NCBI RefSeq assembly: GCF_030489605.1
Contig: NZ_JAUKFY010000005.1
Coordinates: 248,001-312,000 of the forward strand
Length of the DNA stretch: 64,000 nucleotides
Direction of reading: 5' to 3'
Source of the DNA: Brevibacillus laterosporus
GTDB taxonomy: Bacteria; Bacillota; Bacilli; Brevibacillales; Brevibacillaceae
Shown: piece after piece, positions 36,780 through 43,447 of the stretch
How positions within the stretch are numbered: the stretch's first letter is position 1
How the letters are laid out: every line of letters starts with the position of its first letter
Position numbers and translations under genes: made by a program
Notes under the pieces: generated by a model
What the model saw: only the letters and a program-made list of their open reading frames with translations
Told to the model about the DNA's origin: nothing
Databases searched by the model: none

Positions 36780-37751
36780 ATGGAGATAGATATTCGGGCT
36801 GAGCTCGAGCAGTTTTCGTGGACGGCCGCAACGTGGACGGATGACAAGCTACTTGCGGCCAGCCCCTTCCGTTGGGATCGGTCGCCTTCCTTCTACGTAT
36901 GGTTACGCGATAGTAATGACCCTCGCAATAAGGCAAAGGCCGGCTATTGGTCGGATATGGGCGCGAAGGACCCGGATTACCAACGCGGCGGGATCGTGAA
37001 GTTGCTCGCGTTTCTACGGGAGGAAACGGAAGAGGAGACGCAGGATTACTTGCGGTGGAAGTACGGGGAGGGAACGGTTGATCCCGAGACTCTTACGTTA
37101 GATTTGTCGGGGCGCTTACGTATAGACCAGCCGCGAATCCAGCCGTTAGACGAACAGTACCTAGGCAGGGACCATCCGTATTTAGCTTCGCGAGGTATAA
37201 CCGATGAGATACAGCAGATGTTCCGAACGGGCTATGATCCGAGGACTAACGCGATTACTATTCCTTGGTTTAACGCGGATGGAACGTTAGGGAACGTTAA
37301 ATATCGGAAGGTTAACGAGAAGACGTTCTGGTACGCAAAGGGAGGGCGACCTATACGTGAAATGGTGTACGGGCTGGACATCGTTTATAAGCAGAGAATT
37401 ACAAGAGCGGTGCTCGTGGAATCCGAGATTGACGCAATGTATCTGTGGAGTGCGGGGGTGCCGGCGGTAGCGTTAGGTGGTTCGGTGTTCAGCGAAGAGA
37501 AGGCGGAGGCTTTGCGGAAGAGCCCGATAGAGATTATCGGGGTGATGGCGGACCACGACTCGGCTGGACAGAAGATGAAACGGGCGGTCGTCGGAGGACT
37601 GTCGGGATACATGGCGGTTAACGTCGTAGGGTATCCGTTTCGGTACAAGGACCCAAACGAAATAAAAAATAGTGCGGAATTGATGAAATACTATATGAGG
37701 GCGTTTACAAGTAAAAATAATTTTATTAATATTAATATTTGTATAGGATAA
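36780..37751 (+). CDS. TOPRIM-domain DNA primase
   Basis: A 323-residue protein. The first part has a zinc-finger-less primase N-region (SPFRWDRSPSFYVWL, GGIVKLLAFL). The catalytic core has YWAKGG-like FWYAKGGRPI, then the TOPRIM block AVLVESEIDAMYLWSAGVPAVALGG (Glu) and GVMADHDSAGQKM (DxD). ATG 36780 follows AAGGAGG. The last ~15 residues (KNNFININICIG) come from an AT-rich stretch at the edge of the control island, so the original C-terminus may be lost. Confidence 0.85.
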   Translation: MEIDIRAELEQFSWTAATWTDDKLLAASPFRWDRSPSFYVWLRDSNDPRNKAKAGYWSDMGAKDPDYQRGGIVKLLAFLREETEEETQDYLRWKYGEGTVDPETLTLDLSGRLRIDQPRIQPLDEQYLGRDHPYLASRGITDEIQQMFRTGYDPRTNAITIPWFNADGTLGNVKYRKVNEKTFWYAKGGRPIREMVYGLDIVYKQRITRAVLVESEIDAMYLWSAGVPAVALGGSVFSEEKAEALRKSPIEIIGVMADHDSAGQKMKRAVVGGLSGYMAVNVVGYPFRYKDPNEIKNSAELMKYYMRAFTSKNNFININICIG

Positions 37752-37766
37752 TTTAGGAATATTGAT

Positions 37767-37991
37767 CTACTTTTTCCTAAAAATCATTTCGTACCCTAAA
37801 AAGTCAGCTAATTTTACCACGTCATTAAAATTCATATTATCGCGATGTAGTCTATTCCTAAAGGTACTTACGTTAATATTTAATAACTCGGCCAGTTCGG
37901 AATAAGTTTTTATCTTATTTTCAGCTTTCATTATGTCTATTAAATCTTTTAGTTCATTACCTTCAAGTGAAAGTTCTCGCTTTGATGACAA
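37767..37991 (-). CDS. Small HTH regulator divergent from the receptor gene
   Basis: A 74-residue DNA-binding protein with a HTH (YSELAELLNINVSTFRNRLHRDNMNFNDVVKLADFLGYEMIF). TTG 37991 has AAAGGAG upstream. It shares a 132-base divergent control region with the RRNPP receptor. It could be a repressor answering to the peptide circuit, or a Cro-like switch partner. AT-rich compared with the neighbouring replication genes. Confidence 0.65.
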   Translation of the reverse strand: MSSKRELSLEGNELKDLIDIMKAENKIKTYSELAELLNINVSTFRNRLHRDNMNFNDVVKLADFLGYEMIFRKK

Positions 37992-38017
37992 ATTAATCCA
38001 ACTCCTTTCTTTTTATC

Positions 38018-38046
38018 ATAGTAACATAGTTATTAAGCTAAAACAA
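38018..38046 (-). promoter_or_regulatory. Sigma-A promoter of the divergent HTH gene
   Basis: On the minus strand TTGTTT (38046-38041) and TACTAT (38023-38018) are 17 bases apart, upstream of the gene ending at 37991. Confidence 0.55.
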
Positions 38047-38060
38047 CGTCCCGTTATGTG

Positions 38061-38101
38061 TTTACAAATCTCATAATGAGATGTATAATCCCATTATGAG
38101 A
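38061..38101 (+). promoter_or_regulatory. Receptor promoter with twin palindromic operators
   Basis: TTTACA (38061-38066) and a consensus TATAAT (38084-38089) are 17 bases apart. A palindrome TCTCATAATGAGA (38069-38081) fills the spacer and a near copy TCCCATTATGAGA (38089-38101) follows the -10. Their centres are 20 bases apart, two helical turns, so a dimeric regulator could bind both on one face and block the promoter. Confidence 0.75.
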
Positions 38102-38123
38102 CGTATTGCGAGAGGTGAAATCT

Positions 38124-39494
38124 ATGGAGATAGTAACTATAGAGAACTCTATACGCAGAGAATACTTAGATCAAGACGTTCACCTGATGCGTGTGGAACT
38201 AAGACAATTGATTCAACGTAAAATGTGGTCTTTTGGATTTGTAAAAATGTCAACATTAGCTGATATGATGAAATATTCCAAGGGTAGACTATCCAAGATA
38301 CTATCTTCCAATGCAGATACTGCGTTTACATTAGACTTACTCGATAGGCTCACGTCAGCTTTGGGACTTGAACAAGGATACTTCTATAGTTATTTTGTTT
38401 TCGAGTGCTATAAGAAAAGTGGTAGACTGGATATTAAGAAATGCAAGTCATTCATTGAACAATGCTTACTACAAGGGATGTCAGACCTAGCCAATAGAAC
38501 GAGTTTCCTACTGTTGAACCAAAAGGAGTCTTTAGAAACATTATTCAAACTGGCCGAAAGTTTATACGAGAGGCATCTTTATGATGAGGCAGTTCATATA
38601 TACTCTGCGATTCGTGACGGATGGGACGGGCAAATAACGACAAGCTACGCTACCAGCATGTACAGGCTCTTTTTAATACATCGTTCTTTCATGAGAACGA
38701 GAGGCGAAAATTCGAAAAATAGTTATATAGCATTAGTAAAACTACTAGGAGTCCAAAAACATTTAACCCCAAAATTGTACCTTGATTCGCTACTAGAAAT
38801 ATCATATTTCTATAATCTCGTTGAAGATTTCGAGAATACAGAGAGATACACGAGAGAAGCAAAACGATACTGTGAAAACTTGCTAAATGATGGTAACTTA
38901 GAATTGTGTGGGATAACGAGGGATGAGCTAGATAACTATTATGCCGAGTCGTTGATGAATCTAAGTTTTTCTTTGAAAGGAGCTGGAAAGTATCCCTATG
39001 TCTATGAATTGATTGACCAATATTCTAAAATAAATGATTATTTTTTTGATTTAAGCTTAGGAAATCGTTTGTTAACTGAGATTGAGGAAGGTAAGATCGA
39101 ATCCATAAATGAATTTTTTAAATGGGCGAATGGTCGAAGGGAATATATGAGGTCGATTGTTCCAACAGCTCTCTCCGCGTATTTAAAAACGGGAAAGATT
39201 AAAGAGGCTACGATATTTCTACATGATAATAGAGATTTAATTAAGTTTATAGAAAACGAACTTTACACTTTGGGGATTAAATATAGAATTAGTTATAACC
39301 AATTGATGGGAAGTTATCTTCTGTGTATGAACAGATTTGAGGAAGGACTCAGTAAGTTGTTAATAGCGCTGGAGTGGTCAGAGCACATGGGTAATAATTT
39401 TCGATCGAAGAAAATCACCGCTGTTTTCGCAAAGCATTACAATAAGGCTTCACAAGAACAGCGTGAAAAGTACAATTCAATGATGGAAGGATGA
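38124..39494 (+). CDS. RRNPP-type peptide receptor regulator (AimR-like)
   Basis: A 456-residue protein. An N-terminal HTH (about residues 40-85: VKMSTLADMMKYSKGRLSKILSSN...) is followed by about 350 residues of helical tetratricopeptide-like repeats, e.g. ESLYERHLYDEAVHIYSAI and GKIKEATIFLHDN. This is the layout of AimR, NprR, PlcR and related receptors that bind short peptides imported by Opp. ATG 38124 follows GAGAGGTG. The pro-peptide gene starts 6 bases after its stop, and a palindromic operator lies in its promoter. In SPbeta-type phages AimR promotes lysis when no peptide is bound. Membership of the AimR family proper, versus AloR- or Rap-like families, cannot be settled by eye. Confidence 0.8.
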   Translation: MEIVTIENSIRREYLDQDVHLMRVELRQLIQRKMWSFGFVKMSTLADMMKYSKGRLSKILSSNADTAFTLDLLDRLTSALGLEQGYFYSYFVFECYKKSGRLDIKKCKSFIEQCLLQGMSDLANRTSFLLLNQKESLETLFKLAESLYERHLYDEAVHIYSAIRDGWDGQITTSYATSMYRLFLIHRSFMRTRGENSKNSYIALVKLLGVQKHLTPKLYLDSLLEISYFYNLVEDFENTERYTREAKRYCENLLNDGNLELCGITRDELDNYYAESLMNLSFSLKGAGKYPYVYELIDQYSKINDYFFDLSLGNRLLTEIEEGKIESINEFFKWANGRREYMRSIVPTALSAYLKTGKIKEATIFLHDNRDLIKFIENELYTLGIKYRISYNQLMGSYLLCMNRFEEGLSKLLIALEWSEHMGNNFRSKKITAVFAKHYNKASQEQREKYNSMMEG

Positions 39495-39499
39495 TTCTT

Positions 39500-39649
39500 A
39501 TGAAAAAGCTAGCCTTAGCATTTTTACTAGTTTTGACTGTATTCACAACAAATTCCCCCGTGAGTGCCAACGTAGGTGAGCATGGAATTGTTAGTAAGGA
39601 TACAGCGCGTGGATACATGACCGTATATAATGTGGGAGAGCATGGATAA
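39500..39649 (+). CDS. Secreted pro-peptide with duplicated NVGEHG signal (AimP-like)
   Basis: A 49-residue product with GGAAGG upstream of ATG 39500. Residues 1-23 form a signal peptide (KK, then a hydrophobic core, ending PVSA). NVGEHG occurs directly after the predicted cleavage site and again as the last six residues. The codons for Asn, Val and the first Gly differ between copies while the residues are identical. AimP-type precursors release a C-terminal hexapeptide, so NVGEHG is the predicted signal. A terminator follows after 12 bases. The length falls below common annotation cut-offs, so it may be missed. Confidence 0.82.
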   Translation: MKKLALAFLLVLTVFTTNSPVSANVGEHGIVSKDTARGYMTVYNVGEHG

Positions 39650-39661
39650 ATCAGAAGATGG

Positions 39662-39691
39662 GACCGCCCAGTTGAGGGTGGTCTTTTTTTT
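39662..39691 (+). terminator. Strong terminator after the pro-peptide gene
   Basis: GACCGCCC (39662-39669) and GGGTGGTC (39676-39683) form an 8-bp stem with a six-base loop, followed by eight T. In arbitrium loci termination after aimP is a control point for the downstream aimX. Confidence 0.9.
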
Positions 39692-39817
39692 GTCGGAAAA
39701 ACCAATAAAAATGTCGAAATAAATCGAAATGTTTAAGCTTTTTTATGAAATGTAAAATTCAATAAACGCAAATAATAATTAAGACAGGAAAATGAGATAT
39801 ATAAATAAGGGAGGTAA

Positions 39818-39862
39818 ATGATAAATAAGCCGTTACCGAAACTTCGGTACAAAAGTCGGTGA
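39818..39862 (+). CDS. 14-residue ORF downstream of the peptide terminator
   Basis: ATG 39818 has AAGGGAGG at ideal spacing. The product is MINKPLPKLRYKSR. The stop overlaps the following terminator. The coding region contains a TACCGAA-AC-TTCGGTA hairpin (39834-39849). It could be a regulatory micropeptide or part of a small RNA, in the place where aimX lies in SPbeta-type phages. Low certainty as a gene. Confidence 0.4.
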   Translation: MINKPLPKLRYKSR

Positions 39863-39888
39863 GAGCGGATGCTTCCGCTACTCTTTTT
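39861..39888. terminator. Bidirectional terminator
   Basis: GAGAGCGG and CCGCTACTC form a stem followed by TTTTT on the + strand. It overlaps the 3' end of the minus-strand XRE gene and may also terminate that gene. Confidence 0.65.
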
Positions 39889-40135
39889 GGTCCCGATTGC
39901 TGTTACGGTTTCGTTTCGAGGGAGGTATTTCGATCCACTCGTATAGATCGTCGATATGACAGTCTAAAGCGTGTGCAATAGACTTCGCGTTAGAAAGTGA
40001 CATGACATTCCGGTTGTTTGCGTAATCAGATATTTGTTGGCGTTTCATCTTGATTTTTTCCGCAAGGTCAGTCTGCGTCATATCAGCGATCTTTAACCGT
40101 TCATACAAGCGGCACCTTCCGACTTTAAACGTCAT
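39878..40135 (-). CDS. XRE-family repressor
   Basis: An 85-residue Cro/CI-type HTH protein (YERLKIADMTQTDLAEKIKMKRQQISDYANNRNVMSLSNAKSIAHALDCHIDDLYEW) with a basic tail. ATG 40135 follows AGAGGTG. It is divergent from the sigma-like gene at 40234 and shares about 100 bases of control DNA that include repeat copy C. It is a candidate lysogeny regulator of this island. Confidence 0.78.
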   Translation of the reverse strand: MTFKVGRCRLYERLKIADMTQTDLAEKIKMKRQQISDYANNRNVMSLSNAKSIAHALDCHIDDLYEWIEIPPSKRNRNSNRDQKE

Positions 40136-40175
40136 ACGGCACCTCTGATAAAGACTTTTAAATTTTTTTTAGAAA

Positions 40176-40222
40176 GATGTCCCAATTCTGCTCAATGCAT
40201 TGCCCTATTAATAGTATAAAGG
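40176..40222 (+). repeat. Repeat copy C upstream of the sigma-like gene
   Basis: A diverged copy of the 50-bp repeat at 25511 and 25667: ATGTCCCAATT, then CATTGCCCTATTAA and AGTA, with the same CAAT-N12-ATTG dyad. It lies 11 bases before the sigma-like start codon and runs into its ribosome binding site, so it must act as promoter or operator. Confidence 0.7.
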
Positions 40223-40233
40223 AGGAATTGAGT

Positions 40234-40827
40234 TTGCTAAATAATAAAATAGAAAACGTAGTATTAGCAGCTAAGTCCGGATGCTTAAGATCAAGAGAAA
40301 TGATCTACAAAGATTTTGTGCCAATTATAAATGATTACGTGTACAAAAACTGGTTCAAGGTACAAAACGAAGCTACTCTAACAAAGCGACTATTAGATAG
40401 ATTAGACGAGAGTATAGATAGTTACCAGCAAGAAAAAGGGTCATTCAGCCAACTTGCAAGGATTAATTTAGAAAGGGCATTTAGACAATTTATCAAAAAC
40501 AGAAAGTTCACTCGTGAGAAACTAACGTCTATGAACGAATACATCGACGAGGACAGAAACACGCTGAGCGAGGTACTTCCTGATATTTTAGCGGATATCG
40601 AGAGTACCGTAATCGACAGAGAGTCAATAAAAGAAAAAATCGCCCTTTTAGCGAAGGGCGACCTGAGAAAACAAGCGATCCTACTCGCTTGGTCTGACGG
40701 CTTCTATAATGATTCATCTCTTTCCGAGTTGTTAGCGCAACTCTTTGGAGGTAAACCCGAATCACATAGACGAGCCATCACAAGATTTAGAGCATTTTGT
40801 CAAGCCGCCCTCTCACAGACAGCCTAA
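40234..40827 (+). CDS. Sigma-70-like phage transcription factor
   Basis: The 197-residue protein has an N-terminal region resembling sigma region 2 (VLAAKSGCLRSREMIYKDFVPIINDYV) and a C-terminal helical part that could be region 4-like. TTG 40234 is chosen because AAAGGAGG lies eight bases upstream; an in-frame TTG at 40228 is also possible. It resembles the divergent sigma factors of phages and UviA-like regulators, but similarity is weak. Copy C in its promoter suggests autoregulation. Confidence 0.6.
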   Translation: MLNNKIENVVLAAKSGCLRSREMIYKDFVPIINDYVYKNWFKVQNEATLTKRLLDRLDESIDSYQQEKGSFSQLARINLERAFRQFIKNRKFTREKLTSMNEYIDEDRNTLSEVLPDILADIESTVIDRESIKEKIALLAKGDLRKQAILLAWSDGFYNDSSLSELLAQLFGGKPESHRRAITRFRAFCQAALSQTA

Positions 40828-41023
40828 CAAAACTTAAGAAATTAATACGTACGAGTATAAACGCGTCGTATCTCTTTCTTATTGTCATTATAGAGTACTT
40901 CTATGCTGTTCTCAATCAAAACAAAGTGGCTATTACAAAATCTTAACCATCTTTAATTGCCATTATACAGAACGTTCTGTCAAACATAGCGAAAAAATTA
41001 CTCTTGAAACGGAGATGATCCCG
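40828..41023 (+). promoter_or_regulatory. Control region upstream of the 41024 gene
   Basis: No gene. ATTGTCATTATAGAGTAC (near 40884) and ATTGCCATTATACAGAAC (near 40957) form a direct repeat, and both resemble the ATTGCCCTATTAAGAGTA end of the 50-bp repeat family. They may be promoter -10 regions or regulator sites. Confidence 0.4.
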
Positions 41024-41164
41024 ATGCCTAAACGTAAGCAATCCGAAAATATCGAATATATCTACAACGGAGGTTTCCCGCCCTATGATGATCCTGCGGT
41101 CTATATTCCGATTACCGTTTCCACCTCATCCGCCTCGATCCGAAAGGCGGTGCGGCTCGGATGA
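41024..41164 (+). CDS. 46-residue phage protein
   Basis: A small ORF with GGAGATG upstream of ATG 41024. The product has YIYNGGFPPYDDPAVYIPIT in its middle. Its stop overlaps the next start (ATGA), which supports translation. No family. Confidence 0.5.
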   Translation: MPKRKQSENIEYIYNGGFPPYDDPAVYIPITVSTSSASIRKAVRLG

Positions 41165-41718
41165 CGACACTCGCCCATCGACTAAACGGAAGGCGCCTAC
41201 GCATTACGAAACACGCGATGGAAGAAGCGACGAAAGATTTCGGTATCGAACCGAGAAAGGCAGCGTCTTGGGTGGCGGAAACGGCGAAAAAAGCCGAGTA
41301 CATTAGCCACGTAATCGGAATCGACAAAAAGCACGGTCACTTATACGGATACAACCGCGCTTGCTTTATCGTAAGAGAAACGGCGGCTAATACGTTGACA
41401 GTCGTAACTGTGCATCCGGCAAAACCGCGAGCAGTCATACGAAACAAGGTAGAGACGTTACTGTCGCGTGAGTTACGTAAGATAGAAACGCAAGAACGGA
41501 CTTTACGTCGGAAAATTACGTTAATCAAAGCGGAACTTGAAATCGAAAAGGCGGAGTTAAACCTACGGTTTCTTAGATCGCGGAGTGAATCGAAGAAACT
41601 CGCATATAAGGCGCGTATCAAAGCAATCAACGAATATTTTACGCAATTGGACGATGATTTACTTGCGGTTAAGCACGATAAGCGGGGCGTCGCTAAGTCC
41701 GTAGCTGCGTATATGTAG
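41161..41718 (+). CDS. Phage protein with basic coiled-coil C-terminus
   Basis: A 185-residue protein. Residues 1-95 form a compact domain (ITKHAMEEATKDFGI ... HVIGIDKKHGHLYGYNRACFIVRETAANTLTVVTV) and the rest is a highly charged helical coiled coil. No function recognised. Followed by the convergent micropeptide gene. Confidence 0.6.
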   Translation: MTTLAHRLNGRRLRITKHAMEEATKDFGIEPRKAASWVAETAKKAEYISHVIGIDKKHGHLYGYNRACFIVRETAANTLTVVTVHPAKPRAVIRNKVETLLSRELRKIETQERTLRRKITLIKAELEIEKAELNLRFLRSRSESKKLAYKARIKAINEYFTQLDDDLLAVKHDKRGVAKSVAAYM

Positions 41719-41722
41719 TGAA

Positions 41723-41757
41723 ATAAAAAAGCCCGCCCGCAACTAGCGCAGGAGGGC
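41723..41757 (-). terminator. Terminator of the minus-strand micropeptide
   Basis: On the minus strand GCCCTCCTGC pairs with GCGGGCGGGC, followed by TTTTTTATTTC. The stem begins within the last codons of the micropeptide gene. Confidence 0.8.
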
Positions 41758-41826
41758 GAGGACAGCCAGGATGACAAGAGCCAAGTCAAGTACCCCAGTG
41801 TCGCGCAAGTGTTGTATCCACTTCAC
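41743..41826 (-). CDS. 27-residue hydrophobic micropeptide, type I toxin-like
   Basis: GTG 41826 has a near-perfect GGAGGAGGTGATC site. The product, MKWIQHLRDTGVLDLALVIL... ending LAVLALLR, is a single transmembrane helix with charged ends. A 17-spacer promoter lies about 80 bases upstream, and a terminator overlaps the end. An isolated, strongly expressed one-helix peptide on the opposite strand resembles type I toxins and small holin-like peptides. No antisense RNA can be proven from sequence. Confidence 0.6.
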   Translation of the reverse strand: MKWIQHLRDTGVLDLALVILAVLALLR

Positions 41827-41907
41827 GCGATCACCTCCTCCCTAGCCATTACGGCTCCGATCCGGGCAAGCCGCAGATCGGACGAAAGTAAGCATGTCCC
41901 TAGGAGG

Positions 41908-41936
41908 AGTATACGCAATATTCAATATTTTAGCAA
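41908..41936 (-). promoter_or_regulatory. Sigma-A promoter for the micropeptide
   Basis: On the minus strand TTGCTA (41936-41931) and TATACT (41913-41908) are exactly 17 bases apart. The untranslated leader includes CCGATC...GATCGG, able to fold. Confidence 0.7.
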
Positions 41937-42108
41937 TAGCAGGCCGACCTCCCGCGTCGGCAAGGCGGTGTTATTGATCGGCGAGCCTCTGGCTAGATCG
42001 GCTATGGCCCCGGCTGTAAGGCGACTAGTTGGCAGGAGTAACCGCGATAGTGCCGTCTCGCGGACGCGGGACTACCGGTGTCCGAAATGATGACGAGGAG
42101 TGTTGGTA
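41937..42108. other. Non-coding, structured region
   Basis: No convincing ORF. GCCGAC...GTCGGC (near 41942-41960) and several GC-rich inverted segments (CCGTCTCGCGGACGCGG) are present. It could hold a + strand leader or an antisense RNA, but no promoter is clear. Confidence 0.35.
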
Positions 42109-42486
42109 ATGGAGACGATTATACATGAAGGTAAGCTGTATCGTAAGGCTGCGCGAGATGCGAAGCCGGGCGACGAGTTCATCCAGATCACAAAATCAAG
42201 GCGGAATTTAACTCAAGGAAAGGTTTACATGATAGCAGGTTTCGACTCATTCGGCGATGCGGAATTTTACGATGACGCAGGTCGCTGTCGGGATTCTTCT
42301 CTTCAGAATTACGTAGTGCTAGAGCCTTTGACCAAGCAAGAACCAATCACGCTAATCTCCACAACACCGGCCGTTGAGAAGACATACACGATTCAGCTAA
42401 CGGCAGGCGCTGTGGATGAGCTTATCAGAACGCTTTCATATGGCACCCTACTACGATCCCAGTTCGAAGCAATCCGCAAATCATAA
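42109..42486 (+). CDS. SH3-like-module phage protein, one copy
   Basis: A 125-residue protein whose first 75 residues are one copy of a module also seen twice in each of the genes at 43846 and 56323: LYRKAARDAKPGDEFIQI ... GKVYMIAGFDSFGDAEFYDDAG ... NYVVLEPL. The C-terminal part (YTIQLTAGAVDELIRTL) is distinct. ATG 42109 follows GAGGAG. Function unknown; the fold is probably a small beta barrel. Confidence 0.6.
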   Translation: METIIHEGKLYRKAARDAKPGDEFIQITKSRRNLTQGKVYMIAGFDSFGDAEFYDDAGRCRDSSLQNYVVLEPLTKQEPITLISTTPAVEKTYTIQLTAGAVDELIRTLSYGTLLRSQFEAIRKS

Positions 42487-42505
42487 CGTTAAAGGAGCGA
42501 TGTGC

Positions 42506-43261
42506 ATGGGAATCCGTGAAAAGTTAAAAGAACGTGAAGAGGCGCGCGACAAGGCGGCACAAGGAGCCGGCGGAGGCATTAACGCAGGCTTGCCGGAAGG
42601 TGTCACACGCTACGTTAAGCTCCGCCAAGAACTAGCCGGCGGCAAGACGTTTGTCCTCCTCGCGCCATATACCGAATGGTACTTTTACTACACGCATGAG
42701 GACGGCGAGAAATACCCGTCACGCGAAACCTACTACCGTAAACATACGTGCTCGCACAGCCCGAAGAAGGCGCCAGCTAACGAAGACGAAGGCGCTACAC
42801 TATTCGATCAGTACGCGAAGCCAAACGGAAATAATTGCCTATCGTGCAAGGCGAAAGCCAAACGCAAACTCTACTTCATGATGCCGGTGTACGATCCCGA
42901 ATACAAGACGTGGCGCGTTCTCGACCTCAAGGAGTTCCACGCGACTAATCTTATGGACGACTTCGACAAGCTCGAAAAGGCTGCGAAAAAGTTCAAGCCG
43001 GACTACACGTTGACGGGCGATGCGGTCACGATCGGCAAGGCGGATAAATCGTACTCGCTGGAATCGGCTGACCTGGACGAAGGGGTACTCGAAGCCGCCC
43101 GTGCCTTTATCGGATCGACCGAAATCAAATACGAAGAACTCGCGAACTTCCGCACCGAAGATGATATCCGCGAAATTCTCAAAAATGCGACGAAGAACGT
43201 AGATCAATCGGTATTAGAGGACGGTCCGATCACCGTTTCCGACGAAGACTTGCCATTTTAA
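42506..43261 (+). CDS. gp32-like single-stranded DNA-binding protein
   Basis: A 251-residue protein. It has a basic N-terminus, a Cys/His cluster compatible with a zinc site (HTCSHS at about 89-94, NNCLSC at about 113-118), the aromatic-rich KRKLYFMMPVYDPEYKTWRVLDL core strand region, and an acidic tail ending SDEDLPF, the protein-interaction tail typical of SSBs. This matches T4 gp32-type proteins of phages. ATG 42506 has AAAGGAG nine bases upstream. It lies just before the polymerase cluster. Confidence 0.8.
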   Translation: MGIREKLKEREEARDKAAQGAGGGINAGLPEGVTRYVKLRQELAGGKTFVLLAPYTEWYFYYTHEDGEKYPSRETYYRKHTCSHSPKKAPANEDEGATLFDQYAKPNGNNCLSCKAKAKRKLYFMMPVYDPEYKTWRVLDLKEFHATNLMDDFDKLEKAAKKFKPDYTLTGDAVTIGKADKSYSLESADLDEGVLEAARAFIGSTEIKYEELANFRTEDDIREILKNATKNVDQSVLEDGPITVSDEDLPF

Positions 43262-43278
43262 CCGAGAGGAGGCCGCAC

Positions 43279-43434
43279 ATGCGTAAGTTTTTAATCATGC
43301 TTGCTTTCATCGTATTTATTAACGTAATGCCGGCGCTTGTCGCTGTAGGCTCGGACCTGAACTTCTTCCAGATACAACAAAGCATGTTGATCGCGTTCGT
43401 TGCGCTAATGTATGCGGACTCACTATGCGAGTAA
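43279..43434 (+). CDS. 51-residue phage membrane protein
   Basis: A small ORF with GAGAGGAGG upstream. Two hydrophobic helices (residues 4-22 and 33-46) flank a short polar loop. Unknown role. Confidence 0.55.
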   Translation: MRKFLIMLAFIVFINVMPALVAVGSDLNFFQIQQSMLIAFVALMYADSLCE

Positions 43435-43447
43435 AGGAGGCGACCAG

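Noticed and set aside
39415-39705. A 96-codon minus-strand ORF over the receptor end and pro-peptide
   Set aside because: It is the mirror of the + strand receptor, pro-peptide and terminator, all of which have clear signals.
41809-42090. A 93-codon + strand ORF over the micropeptide leader
   Set aside because: No ribosome site, composition unlike protein, and it is antisense to a well-formed promoter and leader.
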